Part shown: one piece after another, positions 35,864 to 45,711 of the stretch
Layout: each line of letters starts with the position of its first letter
How positions within the stretch are numbered: position 1 is the first letter of the stretch
DNA from: Actinomycetota bacterium
GTDB lineage: Bacteria > Actinomycetota > Acidimicrobiia > Acidimicrobiales > Ilumatobacteraceae
Direction: 5' to 3'
Assembly (NCBI GenBank): GCA_016213625.1
Contig: JACQZZ010000001.1
Coordinates: 1-64,000 of the forward strand
Length of the DNA: 64,000 nt
The notes under the pieces: generated by a model
The model's input: only the letters and a program-made list of their open reading frames with translations
Database searches by the model: none
Told to the model about the DNA's origin: nothing
Program-made: the position numbers and the translations under genes

Positions 35864-38382
35864 GACACGGCTCCTTGTTCGGCGATGGGGATAACGATGG
35901 CGAAGGTGCAGCCACCCCCGGGAGTGTCGTCGAGTTCGAGACGACCGCCCGTGAGTTCGACGAATCCCTTGGCGATGGCCAACCCGAGCCCTGCGCCCGC
36001 GTCGCTCGAGCGGTCGCCCAGTCGCTGGAACGGCTCGAAGACGCGTGCCCGCTCGCTCATCGGGATGCCCGGCCCGCGGTCCACGATGCGCAACTCCACG
36101 GTGTTGCCGATTCGCGCCGCCTCGACACGCACGACGGCGTCCTCGGGAGACCAGGCCATCGCGTTCGACACCAGATTGGCAACGGCTCGTTCCAGCAGCA
36201 CGGGGTCGGTGCGGACCAACGGCAGTTCCTCGCTGACGTCGACGATGACCCGATGGCTGGGAGCCGCGAGCGCCGACAGCGCGGCTGCCACCACCTCCTC
36301 CATGGCTGTGGGCACGAGTGCGACGCTGGTGGCACCGGCCTGGATGCGACTCATGTCGAGCAGATTGCCGATGACCCGATCGAGCCGGTCGGCGCTCGTG
36401 TCGATGGCACCGAGCAGGCTCGCCCGGTCGTCGGCGGAGAAGCCGACGTCGCCCGCCATGAGTCCGGTGACCGACGCCTTGATCGAGGCGAGTGGCGTGC
36501 GCAGGTCGTGCGACACGGCCTGGAGCAGCGCCGTGCGCAGCGCGTTGGCCTCGGCGAGCGACTCCATCGTCTGGGCATCGCGTCGCAGTTGGCGTGCCTC
36601 CAGGCCGAGCGCCACCTGGTCGCCGAACGCTCGGAGCACACCGAGGTCGGCTCCGCTCATGGTGCGCCCGCGCAACACCAGTTGGATCGCTCCGGCATCG
36701 TCGAGGGCGATCGCCGTGCCGTCGGAGGGTTGCAGTGGCGGGTCGTTGCCCGATGAGGTGTTGACGACCCACCCGTCCTCGGTGCGGTCCAGCACCGACA
36801 CCGCGTCGAGATGGAACAGCGTGCGCAGTTGATCCACCAGGTCGGGCAATGGATCGGCGGACCCGATGATGGATCCCGTGGAACGAGCGATGGCGGTGGC
36901 GTCGGCCCTCGCCCGCCGTGCCTCTCGCGATTCCCGGGCGGTGCGGTCGACGAGGAGGCTGACACCGATGGCCATCGCCACGAACACACCCAGCGCGATG
37001 ACGTTGTCGGTGTCGGTGATGGTGAGGGTGTGCACCGGCGGAGTGAGGTACCAGTTCGCCAGCAGCGAACCGGCCACCGAGGCGAACAGGCCTGGGCGGA
37101 TGCCACCGATCGCGGCGATCGCCATCACCAACGCGAGCAGGATGAGCAGGTCGCTGCTCAAGTTGAGATGATGGCGAAGTGCCACGAGCAACCAGGTGAG
37201 CAGCGGCAGTGCCACGAAGCACAGCATCCACCCGAGGAGCTCGCGGTGCAGCGGTACCGCACTGAAGCTCCGCGTGCGGTGACCTGAGGTGGTGCGTTCG
37301 GCGGACTCGTCGACCTCGGTGGCGATGATGTGGACGTCGACACCTGTGAGGCTGCGTTGGAGGTCGTTCGCCAGGGAGCCGCGCACGATCTCGGACCAGC
37401 GGGTTCGACGCGTGGAACCCATGACGACCTGCGTGGCCTGTTCGGCGGCAGCGAACGAGGCGAGCGCAGTGGCGACGTCGTCGCCGACCACTTCGCGGTA
37501 CGAGCCCCCGAGCTCCACCAGCAGCGAGCGATGGCGCTCCAGATGCTGGCCGGCCGTCGACGACAGACCGTCGGCGCTGGCCACGTGGACACCCACCAGG
37601 TCGCCGCGCAGCCGACCGGCCATTCGTGCAGCGCGCCGGATGAGTTGGTCGCCCCCTTGCGAACCGGTGAGCGCCACGACCACGCGCTCGCGGGTCTCCC
37701 ACGTGGTGGTGATGCCGTGGTCGCTCAGGTACCCCTGCAGCGACTCCTCCACCCTGTCGGCCACCCACAGCAGCGCCAGTTCGCGCAGCGCACCGAGGTT
37801 GCCCGGCCGGAAGTAATTCGCCAGCGCTGCGTCGACCTTCTCCGCCGGGTAGATGTTGCCGTGCGCCATGCGTCGCCGCAGCGCTTCCGGGCTCATGTCG
37901 ACGAGCTCGATCTGGTCGGCCTGGCGGACGAAGCTGTCGGGCACCGTCTCGCGTTGCCCCACGCCGGTGATGCGCTCGACCACGTCGTTCAGCGACTCGA
38001 GATGCTGCACGTTCACGGTGGAGATCACATCGATGCCGGCGGCGAGCAGCTCTTCCACGTCTTGCCAACGCTTCTCGTTGCGCATGCCCGGGGTGTTCGT
38101 GTGTGCCAGCTCGTCGACGAGTGCGACCGCAGGGTGCCGCTCCAACACTGCGTCGACGTCCATCTCCTCGAACGTCGTGCCGCGATAGCTCACCTGCGTG
38201 CGCGGCACCACGGGCAGATCGCCGACCTGTTCCAGGGTGTGGCGGCGGCCATGGGTCTCCACGTAACCGACCGCGACGTCGGCACCTCGCTCGGCGCGGC
38301 GCCGGCCCTCGCCGAGCATGGCGTAGGTCTTGCCCACGCCCGGCGCGGCGCCGAGGTAGATGCGCAGCGTGCCGCGAGCCAT
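35860..38382 (-). CDS. kdpD: KdpD sensor histidine kinase
   Basis: An 840-residue membrane kinase that senses potassium supply and phosphorylates KdpE. Domains in order are: KdpD N-terminal domain (about 1-215) with Walker A GAAPGVGKTYAM; a USP-like domain (about 230-355); four membrane helices of the DUF4118 type (about 375-480); a GAF-like region (about 500-610); HisKA with the phosphorylated His in AVSHDLRTPLASIK; and a C-terminal ATPase domain (VSNAMAW, DRGPGIP, GAGLGLAIAKGFVELTGG). It is co-transcribed with kdpE downstream and probably with the permease gene upstream (18-base gap). Confidence 0.95.
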   Translation of the reverse strand: MARGTLRIYLGAAPGVGKTYAMLGEGRRRAERGADVAVGYVETHGRRHTLEQVGDLPVVPRTQVSYRGTTFEEMDVDAVLERHPAVALVDELAHTNTPGMRNEKRWQDVEELLAAGIDVISTVNVQHLESLNDVVERITGVGQRETVPDSFVRQADQIELVDMSPEALRRRMAHGNIYPAEKVDAALANYFRPGNLGALRELALLWVADRVEESLQGYLSDHGITTTWETRERVVVALTGSQGGDQLIRRAARMAGRLRGDLVGVHVASADGLSSTAGQHLERHRSLLVELGGSYREVVGDDVATALASFAAAEQATQVVMGSTRRTRWSEIVRGSLANDLQRSLTGVDVHIIATEVDESAERTTSGHRTRSFSAVPLHRELLGWMLCFVALPLLTWLLVALRHHLNLSSDLLILLALVMAIAAIGGIRPGLFASVAGSLLANWYLTPPVHTLTITDTDNVIALGVFVAMAIGVSLLVDRTARESREARRARADATAIARSTGSIIGSADPLPDLVDQLRTLFHLDAVSVLDRTEDGWVVNTSSGNDPPLQPSDGTAIALDDAGAIQLVLRGRTMSGADLGVLRAFGDQVALGLEARQLRRDAQTMESLAEANALRTALLQAVSHDLRTPLASIKASVTGLMAGDVGFSADDRASLLGAIDTSADRLDRVIGNLLDMSRIQAGATSVALVPTAMEEVVAAALSALAAPSHRVIVDVSEELPLVRTDPVLLERAVANLVSNAMAWSPEDAVVRVEAARIGNTVELRIVDRGPGIPMSERARVFEPFQRLGDRSSDAGAGLGLAIAKGFVELTGGRLELDDTPGGGCTFAIVIPIAEQGAVS

Positions 38383-38400
38383 GACGTCAGTCTGCCTCGT

Positions 38401-40797
38401 TCAGTGATGTTCTCCCGGAGCATCGGGCATGGGCGGGGTGGAGATGATGGTGTACTCGGGATTGAGGATGGCGGTCATGCCGTGGTGACGACCGGCCACG
38501 CCCTTCACGCTCATCACGGTGCCGGTGCGCACGCCGCCCACGGATCGCCTGCCGAAGAACACGACCGTGACACTGCCCGACTCGTCGGTCAACGTGCACT
38601 CCAGACTCGGTGTGCCGCTCCACGGTTGCACCCGCATCGAGCGCACGCGACCGGCGATGGTGCAGCGCCCGCGATCGGACAGGCCGCCGATGGGCGTGCG
38701 ATCCGACGGCAGCACCGCTGGGTCGAGCGCGGTCGACGAGGCAGTCGTGGCGGTGCGGCCGTTGGCGCCGTTGATGGACGCGGTGGCCGGCGCCTCGATC
38801 GCCGCGTGCTTCGTGTTGGTGCCGAGGTGGTACGGAACGAACGTGACACTGCAGTGCGGCACGGTCGCCATGGCGACCGCGATGGGGTTCGACGAACGGT
38901 CGTGGAGCATGCGGTGCCAACGCTTCGTGTACTCGCGCCGAGGGATGAGCACCGTGAGTTCGGTGTTGCGGTTGGCCACGAGATCGGTGGCCAGCTCGAG
39001 CGCAGCGCGGGGCACGCGACGGTCGGGGCACTCGATGATGTCGAGTGGGAACTTCGACAGGCCGAGTTCCTGCCACGCGTCGGTGAGCTGGTCGGTCTTC
39101 CACGGGTCGAGATCGAAGTGCACGGCCCGAAGGTCGTCGCTCGTCAGGGTGCGGGCGTACTGCATCGCCCGCGCGGCAGCGGCGTCGAGTTCGTCCACGA
39201 GCACCACGACCGAGTGGCGCCGCATCACCGGTGCCTCGGCGGCGGAGTGAGCGTCCTCCAGCAGTTCCTCGCGCTCACCTTCGTAGGCCCGATTCAACCG
39301 AACGAGTCCGTAGACCATGATCGGCACGAGCAACATGATCACCCACGCGCCCTCGGTGAACTTGACCGTCGCGACGATGGCGAGCACGAGCAGCGACAAT
39401 GCGGCACCGATGCCGTTGATCAGCGCGCCGACTCGCCAGCCCGACTCCTTCAGGCGAAAGTGGTGGCGGGTCATACCCGCCTGCGAGAGCGTGAAGCTGG
39501 TGAACACGCCGATGGCGTAGAGCGGGATCAACCGGCTCACTTCGCCGCCGGTGCCGAGCAGGGTGACGATGGCCGCACCGGCGAGGAAGATGATGCCGTT
39601 GGAGAACACCAGGCGGTGACCGCGCACCATGAACTGCCGGGGCATGAAGTTGTCACCGGCGTGAAAGCTCGCCAGGCGGGGGAAGTCGGCGAAGCTGGTG
39701 TTCGCTGCCAGGACGAGGATCAACATCGTGCCCGCCTGCAGCAGGTAGAAGCCGACGTTGCCGAGCGTGCGCGTCCCGTAGACCATCTTGCCGACCTGTG
39801 AGATCACGGTCGGCGTGCCGCCGTCGTAGGGCATCGCGTGGGTACGAGCGGCCAGCATCGAGAGTCCGAGGAACATCACCCCGAGCAGCGCTCCCATCAC
39901 CACCAACGTTGACCGAGCGTTCTTCCACGCCGGTGGCCGGAATGCCGGCACGCCGTTGGAGATCGCTTCGACGCCGGTCACCGCCGCGCCACCGGAGCCG
40001 AAGGCCTTGAGAACGAGGAACACCGACGCGCCCATCAGCAGGCCGGTGTTCGGCGCCGAACCCACGTGCTCCATGCCCGGAAGATCGGTCGGACCCTTGG
40101 ACAGCCCGCCGGCGATCGCTCGGAACGCGCCCACGGCGAGCAGCACCGCCATGTTGGCGATGAAGAAGTACGTGGGAGCCGCGAAGAGTCGCCCTGACTC
40201 CTTCGTGCCGCGGAGGTTGCCGAAGGCGATGAGCATGACGAAGCCGATGGCCAGCCAGTGCTTCACCGGTGCGAGCACCGGCGCGGCCGACGCCAGTGCG
40301 TCGCTGCCGGCAGCCACGGACACGGCGACGGTGAGGATGTAGTCGGTGAGCAGGGCGACGCCGGCCACCTGCGCCGGAATGAGGCCGAAGTTGTCGCGGG
40401 TGACGATGTACGCGCCGCCGGCGCTGGGGTAGGCCTTGATGGTCTGCCGATACGACAGGATCAGGAATCCGAGCACCACCAGCAGCGCAATCGTGATGGG
40501 CGTGACGAGCGCGAACGCCGAGAGTCCCACGATGGGAACCAAGACGCGCAGGATCTCCTCGGTCGCGTACGCCGACGATGACAGGTTGTCGCTGGCGAAC
40601 ACCGCCAGTGCTGTGGGTCGTCCGAGGGTCTCGTGCTGCAGCCGCTCGCTGTGCAACGGAGGCCCGAGGAGCTTCGTCTTCAACCGATACGAGAATGGCT
40701 CCGGGAGCTCTGGTGCCGCTGCGTCGGCGGTCCGAGGGGTGACGACAGGCGCGGCTGCCACGCGTTCTTCGGTGATCACCACTCCAGTGAACGCCAC
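38401..40797 (-). CDS. APC-superfamily permease, KimA-like potassium transporter candidate, with C-terminal OB-fold
   Basis: A 798-residue protein. About 12 membrane helices (residues roughly 70-520) match the APC fold, with ASDNLSSSAYATEEILRVL and YPSAGGAYIVTRDNFG typical of KimA/actinobacterial relatives. A cytoplasmic domain follows (HSVVVLVDELDAAAARAMQY). After a Thr/Ala-rich linker at about 660-690 comes an OB-fold-like domain (GRCTIAGRVRSMRVQPWSG, then VTVVFFGRRSVGGV and GTVMSVKGVAGRH). Genomic position beside kdpDE and divergent from kdpFABC supports potassium as cargo, although amino acids cannot be excluded. A fused OB domain on a permease is unusual. GTG 40797 is taken as start; it has no clear ribosome site. 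Confidence 0.72.
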   Translation of the reverse strand: MAFTGVVITEERVAAAPVVTPRTADAAAPELPEPFSYRLKTKLLGPPLHSERLQHETLGRPTALAVFASDNLSSSAYATEEILRVLVPIVGLSAFALVTPITIALLVVLGFLILSYRQTIKAYPSAGGAYIVTRDNFGLIPAQVAGVALLTDYILTVAVSVAAGSDALASAAPVLAPVKHWLAIGFVMLIAFGNLRGTKESGRLFAAPTYFFIANMAVLLAVGAFRAIAGGLSKGPTDLPGMEHVGSAPNTGLLMGASVFLVLKAFGSGGAAVTGVEAISNGVPAFRPPAWKNARSTLVVMGALLGVMFLGLSMLAARTHAMPYDGGTPTVISQVGKMVYGTRTLGNVGFYLLQAGTMLILVLAANTSFADFPRLASFHAGDNFMPRQFMVRGHRLVFSNGIIFLAGAAIVTLLGTGGEVSRLIPLYAIGVFTSFTLSQAGMTRHHFRLKESGWRVGALINGIGAALSLLVLAIVATVKFTEGAWVIMLLVPIMVYGLVRLNRAYEGEREELLEDAHSAAEAPVMRRHSVVVLVDELDAAAARAMQYARTLTSDDLRAVHFDLDPWKTDQLTDAWQELGLSKFPLDIIECPDRRVPRAALELATDLVANRNTELTVLIPRREYTKRWHRMLHDRSSNPIAVAMATVPHCSVTFVPYHLGTNTKHAAIEAPATASINGANGRTATTASSTALDPAVLPSDRTPIGGLSDRGRCTIAGRVRSMRVQPWSGTPSLECTLTDESGSVTVVFFGRRSVGGVRTGTVMSVKGVAGRHHGMTAILNPEYTIISTPPMPDAPGEHH

Positions 40798-40843
40798 GTC
40801 GTAGAACCAAGCCGTCAGGCCCGTGACAAGAATCGGTGTGAGC

Positions 40844-40964
40844 GCGCTAAGGACGCGTTAAGACGGCGACGAGCAGCCGCGCAACGCTGCCCGAAGGGCC
40901 GCAGACCCACTGGCGTGAAGGACGCGTGAAGGTTCAAGAGCCGCGCGCTAAGACGGCGTGAACG
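40844..40964. promoter_or_regulatory. three tandem KdpE-like box pairs (11-bp half-site period)
   Basis: Nine-base half-sites of the form GCG(C/T)(T/G)AAG(G/A) occur as pairs 11 bp apart: 40844/40855, 40913/40924 and 40945/40956. The last half-site (GCGTGAACG) deviates slightly. An 11-bp direct-repeat period is what OmpR/PhoB-family dimers use. The third pair ends 4 bp before the -35 element of the kdp promoter, the classical activator position. Confidence 0.65.
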
Positions 40965-40967
40965 TCC

Positions 40968-40996
40968 TTGGCGGGCGACATCCCTCGGCGTAGAGA
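40968..40996 (+). promoter_or_regulatory. kdp operon promoter (TTGGCG - 17 - TAGAGA), leaderless
   Basis: TTGGCG at 40968-40973 and TAGAGA at 40991-40996 are 17 bp apart, and 7 nt separate the -10 box from ATG 41004. Transcription should therefore start at the first codon of the small protein that heads the operon. Confidence 0.6.
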
Positions 40997-41003
40997 TGAG
41001 TGC

Positions 41004-41174
41004 ATGGCAGACCTCATCATCGTCTCGATCTTCGTCGCGTTCATCGCGTTGTGCGTCGCGTACGTCGGATGGTGCGATCGCATCATCGGCGACGACGAGC
41101 TCGTGCCCGTCGAGTCGAGCCAGCCGCCCGCCGCAGCGGACGTGCCGGCCACCACCACGGCGGTGACGGCATGA
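41004..41174 (+). CDS. small single-span membrane protein heading the kdp operon
   Basis: A 56-residue protein with one membrane helix near the N-terminus (LIIVSIFVAFIALCVAYVGW) and an acidic, Pro/Ala/Thr-rich tail. It resembles the small hypothetical proteins found before kdpF in other actinobacteria; function unknown. The start is supported by a leaderless promoter. Its stop overlaps the kdpF ATG, indicating translational coupling and a likely accessory role in the Kdp complex. Confidence 0.7.
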   Translation: MADLIIVSIFVAFIALCVAYVGWCDRIIGDDELVPVESSQPPAAADVPATTTAVTA

Positions 41175-41272
41175 TCGCCGGCGCCTCGTACGACAACTGG
41201 GTGGCCCTCGCGCTGTCGGTGGGAGCCTTCTGCTATCTGCTCGCCGTGCTCGTGTTCCCGGAGCGCTTCTGA
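41171..41272 (+). CDS. kdpF: KdpF small subunit
   Basis: A 33-residue hydrophobic peptide (NWVALALSVGAFCYLLAVLV, then FPERF). Size, single helix and position directly before kdpA with a one-base overlap are diagnostic for KdpF, which stabilises the KdpFABC complex in the membrane. Confidence 0.85.
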   Translation: MIAGASYDNWVALALSVGAFCYLLAVLVFPERF

Positions 41273-42996
41273 TGTCGTGGCAGAACGTCCTTCAGGTCCT
41301 CGCGTTGGTGCTGCTGCTGGGGGTCACGGTGCCGCCGCTCGGTCGGTACATGGCGGCCGTGTTCGGCAGTCGGTCCGACGGCACCGCACCCGGTGACCGA
41401 GTGTTCAATCCGATCGAGCGCGTCCTCTACCGCGTGTTCGGTGTCGACTCCAAGCGCGAGCAGCGATGGAACGTCTACGCACTGTCGGTGCTCGCGTTCA
41501 CGTTGGTGAGCCTGCTCGGGCTCTATGTGCTGTTGCGCACGCAGGGCAGCCTGCCCTTCAACCCGACCGACCGCGGGAGCCTGCAGCCGACCGGTGCGTT
41601 CAACGCCGCGGTGAGCTTCGTCACCAACACCAACTGGCAGTGGTTCTCCGGTGAGGTCGCGATCAGCCATCTCACCCAGATGCTCGGCTTCGCGGTGCAG
41701 AACTTCGTGTCGGCCGCGGTGGGGCTCGCCACGGTGATCGCCCTCATCCGTGGCATCACCCGCAGCGGCACCCGTCACCTCGGCAACTTCTGGGTCGACC
41801 TCACCCGTGGCGTGGTGCGCATCCTGCTCCCGCTGTCGTTGGTGGCCGCTGTCATGCTGATGTCGCAGGGCGTCGTGCAGAACTTCAACGGCCACACGGC
41901 CGCCACCACCATCGATGCGTCCAGCGGCGTCGCCGAGCAGCTCATCCCCGGTGGTCCGGTGGCCTCGCAGGAGGCGATCAAGGAACTCGGGACGAATGGT
42001 GGCGGTTACTACAACGCCAACTCGTCGCATCCGTTCGAGAGCCCCAACGGCTTCACCAACTTCATGCAGGTGTTCATGCTGCTGTTGATTCCGCTGTCGC
42101 TGGTGGTCACCTTCGGGGTGATGGTCAACGACCGTCGACAATCGCGATTGCTCATCGGGGTGATGGCCGGCATCCTCGTGTTGTTCACCGGCACCACGAT
42201 GCTCGCGGAGCAGGCGGGGAACCCGCGTGTGGCCGCGATGCACATCGACCAGTCGCTCTCCGGTGTCCAGTCGGGCGGCAACATGGAGGGCAAGGAAGTG
42301 CGGTTCGGCACTTCTGGCTGCGGTCTGTACGCCGGCTCCACCACGGGCACGTCCACCGGTGCGGTGAGTTGCATGCACGACTCGTTCACGCCCATCGGCG
42401 GACTGATGCCGATGCTGCACATGATGCTCGGCGAGATCTCGCCCGGCGGCGTGGGTGTGGGTCTCTCCGGCGTGCTGATCCTCGCACTGCTCTCGGTGTT
42501 CATCGCCGGGTTGATGGTGGGTCGCACGCCCGAGTACCTGGGCAAGAAGATCCAGGCATCGGAGATGAAGTTGGTCACCCTCTACATCCTGGCCATGCCA
42601 TTCGCCCTGCTCACGTTCGCTGCGGCGTCGGTGGTGCTGGAGAGTGCGAACACCTTCCAATCCGGTCCGCACGGGCTGTCGGAGGTGCTGTACAACTTCG
42701 CGTCCACGGCCAACAACAACGGCTCGGCCTTCGCCTACCAGGGCACCGGCACGCAGTGGTACACGATCACCCAGGGCATCTCGATGCTCATGGGTCGCTT
42801 CCTGCTGATGATCCCGGTGCTCGCCATCGGCGGCTCACTGGCAGCGAAGCCGAAGGTGCCGGCCACCGCGGGCACGATGCCCACGCACAACGCGTTGTTC
42901 GGCGCCCTGCTCGCCGGCGTGATCGTCATTGTCGCCGGCCTCACCTTCTTCCCGGCGCTCGCGCTGGGTCCGATCCTCGAACACCTCTCGCTGTGA
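41272..42996 (+). CDS. kdpA: KdpA potassium-transporting ATPase, channel subunit
   Basis: A 574-residue SKT-superfamily protein with about ten membrane helices. The four selectivity-filter segments are recognisable in [43 protein letters not shown] and [14 protein letters not shown]. It binds and conducts K+ for the pump. ATG 41272 overlaps the kdpF stop, and the gene ends 14 bases before kdpB. Confidence 0.96.
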   Translation: MSWQNVLQVLALVLLLGVTVPPLGRYMAAVFGSRSDGTAPGDRVFNPIERVLYRVFGVDSKREQRWNVYALSVLAFTLVSLLGLYVLLRTQGSLPFNPTDRGSLQPTGAFNAAVSFVTNTNWQWFSGEVAISHLTQMLGFAVQNFVSAAVGLATVIALIRGITRSGTRHLGNFWVDLTRGVVRILLPLSLVAAVMLMSQGVVQNFNGHTAATTIDASSGVAEQLIPGGPVASQEAIKELGTNGGGYYNANSSHPFESPNGFTNFMQVFMLLLIPLSLVVTFGVMVNDRRQSRLLIGVMAGILVLFTGTTMLAEQAGNPRVAAMHIDQSLSGVQSGGNMEGKEVRFGTSGCGLYAGSTTGTSTGAVSCMHDSFTPIGGLMPMLHMMLGEISPGGVGVGLSGVLILALLSVFIAGLMVGRTPEYLGKKIQASEMKLVTLYILAMPFALLTFAAASVVLESANTFQSGPHGLSEVLYNFASTANNNGSAFAYQGTGTQWYTITQGISMLMGRFLLMIPVLAIGGSLAAKPKVPATAGTMPTHNALFGALLAGVIVIVAGLTFFPALALGPILEHLSL

Positions 42997-43010
42997 CTGG
43001 GGCACCTCAC

Positions 43011-45119
43011 ATGACCGCCACCATCTCTCCCACCATCGAGCCGGAGCGCCCGCCGAAGGTGCGCACCAAGGAATCGGCCTCGAAGTCGATCTTCGACCCG
43101 GCCATCGTGCGTTCGGCATCGATCGACGCGTTGAAGAAGCTCGACCCTCGCTCCATGGCGAAGAACCCGGTGATGTTCATCGTGGAGATCGGCTCGGTGC
43201 TCACCACCGTGCTCTTCATCCGCGACTACAGCACCAGCACCGGCCAGGAGAACGCGTTCTCCGGTCTGGTCGCAGCGTTCTTGTGGTTCACCGTGCTGTT
43301 CGCCAACTTCGCCGAAGCGATGGCGGAAGGGCGCGGCAAGGCGCAGGCGGCGACGCTGCGCAAGACCCGTGCCGACACCGTGGCGCGCGTTCGCCAGGCC
43401 GATGGCTCGGTCGTCGAGCGCTCATCGGCCGATCTGGCGATCGGTGACCTGTGTGTGGTCGCTGCCGGCGAGGTGATCCCCGGTGACGGCGACATCGTGG
43501 AGGGCATCGCCACGGTCGACGAGTCGGCGATCACCGGCGAGTCCGCCCCCGTGGTGCGTGAGAGCGGTGGCGACCGATCTGCGGTCACCGGCGGCACGCG
43601 GGTGCTCAGCGACCAGATCGTGGTGCAGATCACCGCCAAGCCCGGCGAGACCTTCCTCGACCGGATGATCGCACTCGTCGAGGGTGCCGATCGGCAGAAG
43701 ACGCCGAACGAGATCGCCCTGTCGATCCTGCTGGCGGGTCTCACCATCATCTTCACCCTGGCGGTGGTGACCCTGCAGCCGTTCGCCATCTACTCCGGCG
43801 CCGAACAGACCATCATCGTGCTGGTCGCCCTCCTCGTGTGCCTCATCCCCACCACCATCGGTGGGTTGCTCTCGGCCATCGGCATCGCCGGCATGGACCG
43901 TCTGGTGCAACGCAACGTGCTGGCCATGTCGGGGCGTGCGGTCGAGGCGGCCGGCGACGTGACGACGCTGCTGCTCGACAAGACGGGCACCATCACCTAC
44001 GGCTCGCGCCAAGCAGCCGAGTTCGTACCGGTGCACGACGTGACGATCGAGCAGCTGGCCGAGGCGGCGCTGGTGTCGTCGCTGGCCGACGAGACGCCGG
44101 AGGGTCGATCCATCGTGGAGCTGGCCGTACGCGAGCACGGCTTGCACGTGCTCGACGACCCTGGCGCCGTGCTGGTGCCGTTCACTGCGCAGACCCGCAT
44201 GTCGGGGATGGATCTCAGCGACGGGCGCACCGTGCGCAAGGGTGCGGCCGACTCCGTTCGACGCTTCGTCGAGTCCGAAGGCGGCGTCGCCCCGCTCGAA
44301 CTGCTGCCCATCGTCGAGTCGATCTCCAACGACGGTGCCACTCCGCTGGTCGTCATCGACCGCCAGCCCGGCGACACGTGGCGTGTGCTCGGCGTGATCC
44401 GGCTGAAGGACACGGTGAAGCCGGGGATGCGGGAGCGCTTCGACGAGCTGCGCGCGATGGGCATCCGTACGGTGATGATCACCGGTGACAATCCGCTCAC
44501 CGCCGCTGCGATCGCTCGCGAGGCAGGGGTCGACGACTTCCTCGCCGAGGCGACACCCGAGGACAAGATGGCGCTGATCAAGCGTGAGCAGGCCGGCGGC
44601 AACCTGGTCGCGATGACGGGCGACGGCACCAACGACGCCCCGGCGCTCGCTCAGGCCGACGTCGGCGTGGCCATGAACACCGGCACGCAGGCTGCGAAGG
44701 AGGCCGGCAACATGGTCGACCTCGACAGCAACCCCACGAAGCTCATCGAGATCGTGGAGGTGGGCAAGCAACTGTTGATGACCCGTGGTTCGCTCACCAC
44801 GTTCTCCATCGCCAACGACGTCGCCAAGTACTTCGCGATCATCCCGGCGATGTTCAGCGGTGTGCTGCCGGCGCTCGATCAGCTGAACGTGATGGACCTC
44901 GGGTCGCCCCGCTCGGCCATCCTCTCGGCCGTCATCTTCAACGCCATCATCATCATCGCCCTGGTCCCCCTCGCCCTCAAAGGCGTGAAGTTCAGGGCCG
45001 AGGCCGCGGCGGCGGTGCTGCGTCGCAACCTGCTGGTCTTCGGACTCGGCGGCGTGATCGCACCATTCATCGGCATCAAGCTCATCGACATCCTCGTCAC
45101 CGCTCTGGGAGTGAACTGA
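43011..45119 (+). CDS. kdpB: KdpB potassium-transporting ATPase, P-type ATP-binding subunit
   Basis: A 702-residue P-type ATPase. The phosphorylated aspartate is in [12 protein letters not shown], the actuator motif in ITGESAPV, and the hinge in [21 protein letters not shown]. Membrane helices flank these domains as expected. It hydrolyses ATP to drive K+ uptake through KdpA. ATG 43011 gives [14 protein letters not shown]; the longer open frame upstream runs through kdpA and is not coding. Confidence 0.96.
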   Translation: MTATISPTIEPERPPKVRTKESASKSIFDPAIVRSASIDALKKLDPRSMAKNPVMFIVEIGSVLTTVLFIRDYSTSTGQENAFSGLVAAFLWFTVLFANFAEAMAEGRGKAQAATLRKTRADTVARVRQADGSVVERSSADLAIGDLCVVAAGEVIPGDGDIVEGIATVDESAITGESAPVVRESGGDRSAVTGGTRVLSDQIVVQITAKPGETFLDRMIALVEGADRQKTPNEIALSILLAGLTIIFTLAVVTLQPFAIYSGAEQTIIVLVALLVCLIPTTIGGLLSAIGIAGMDRLVQRNVLAMSGRAVEAAGDVTTLLLDKTGTITYGSRQAAEFVPVHDVTIEQLAEAALVSSLADETPEGRSIVELAVREHGLHVLDDPGAVLVPFTAQTRMSGMDLSDGRTVRKGAADSVRRFVESEGGVAPLELLPIVESISNDGATPLVVIDRQPGDTWRVLGVIRLKDTVKPGMRERFDELRAMGIRTVMITGDNPLTAAAIAREAGVDDFLAEATPEDKMALIKREQAGGNLVAMTGDGTNDAPALAQADVGVAMNTGTQAAKEAGNMVDLDSNPTKLIEIVEVGKQLLMTRGSLTTFSIANDVAKYFAIIPAMFSGVLPALDQLNVMDLGSPRSAILSAVIFNAIIIIALVPLALKGVKFRAEAAAAVLRRNLLVFGLGGVIAPFIGIKLIDILVTALGVN

Positions 45120-45120
45120 C

Positions 45121-45705
45121 ATGCGTGCATTCATCCGCCAACTCCGCCCCGCCCTCATGGCGGTGGTGGTGTTCACCCTCCTGCTCGGTGTGGCCTACCC
45201 GTTGGTGAGCACCCTCATCGGCCAGGTCGCCTTCGGCGACAAGGCCGACGGTTCGCTCATCGTGCGCGACGGCGTCGTGGTGGGCAGCGAGTTCATCGGA
45301 CAGACCTTCACCGCTCCCGAGTACTTCCACTCCAGGCCCTCGGCCGCAGGTGCGGGCTACGACGGTTCGGCGAGCTCGGGTTCCAACGACGGCCCGCTGA
45401 ACGAGGACTTCCTCGCCGCCGTGCAGGAGCGTGCCGATGCGTACCGCACCGAGAACGGTCTCGACGACGCCGTGGCCGTTCCGGTCGACGCGGTGACGGC
45501 CTCCGGGTCGGGACTCGACCCCCACATCTCCATCGCCAACGCTCACCTGCAGGCGCAGCGCGTGGCCGACGCCCGGGGACTCTCGCTCGACGAGGTGCTC
45601 GCGATGGTCGAGGACCACACCGACGGACGGTCGCTCGGCGTGCTCGGCGAGCCGGGCGTGAACGTCGTGCTGCTCAACATCGCTCTCGATGATCTGACGA
45701 AGTGA
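45121..45705 (+). CDS. kdpC: KdpC potassium-transporting ATPase, C subunit
   Basis: A 194-residue protein with one N-terminal membrane helix ([20 protein letters not shown]) and an extracytoplasmic domain. Motifs [38 protein letters not shown] and [12 protein letters not shown] are typical of KdpC, which assists the pump. It follows kdpB by one base. Confidence 0.96.
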   Translation: MRAFIRQLRPALMAVVVFTLLLGVAYPLVSTLIGQVAFGDKADGSLIVRDGVVVGSEFIGQTFTAPEYFHSRPSAAGAGYDGSASSGSNDGPLNEDFLAAVQERADAYRTENGLDDAVAVPVDAVTASGSGLDPHISIANAHLQAQRVADARGLSLDEVLAMVEDHTDGRSLGVLGEPGVNVVLLNIALDDLTK

Positions 45706-45711
45706 GGAATC

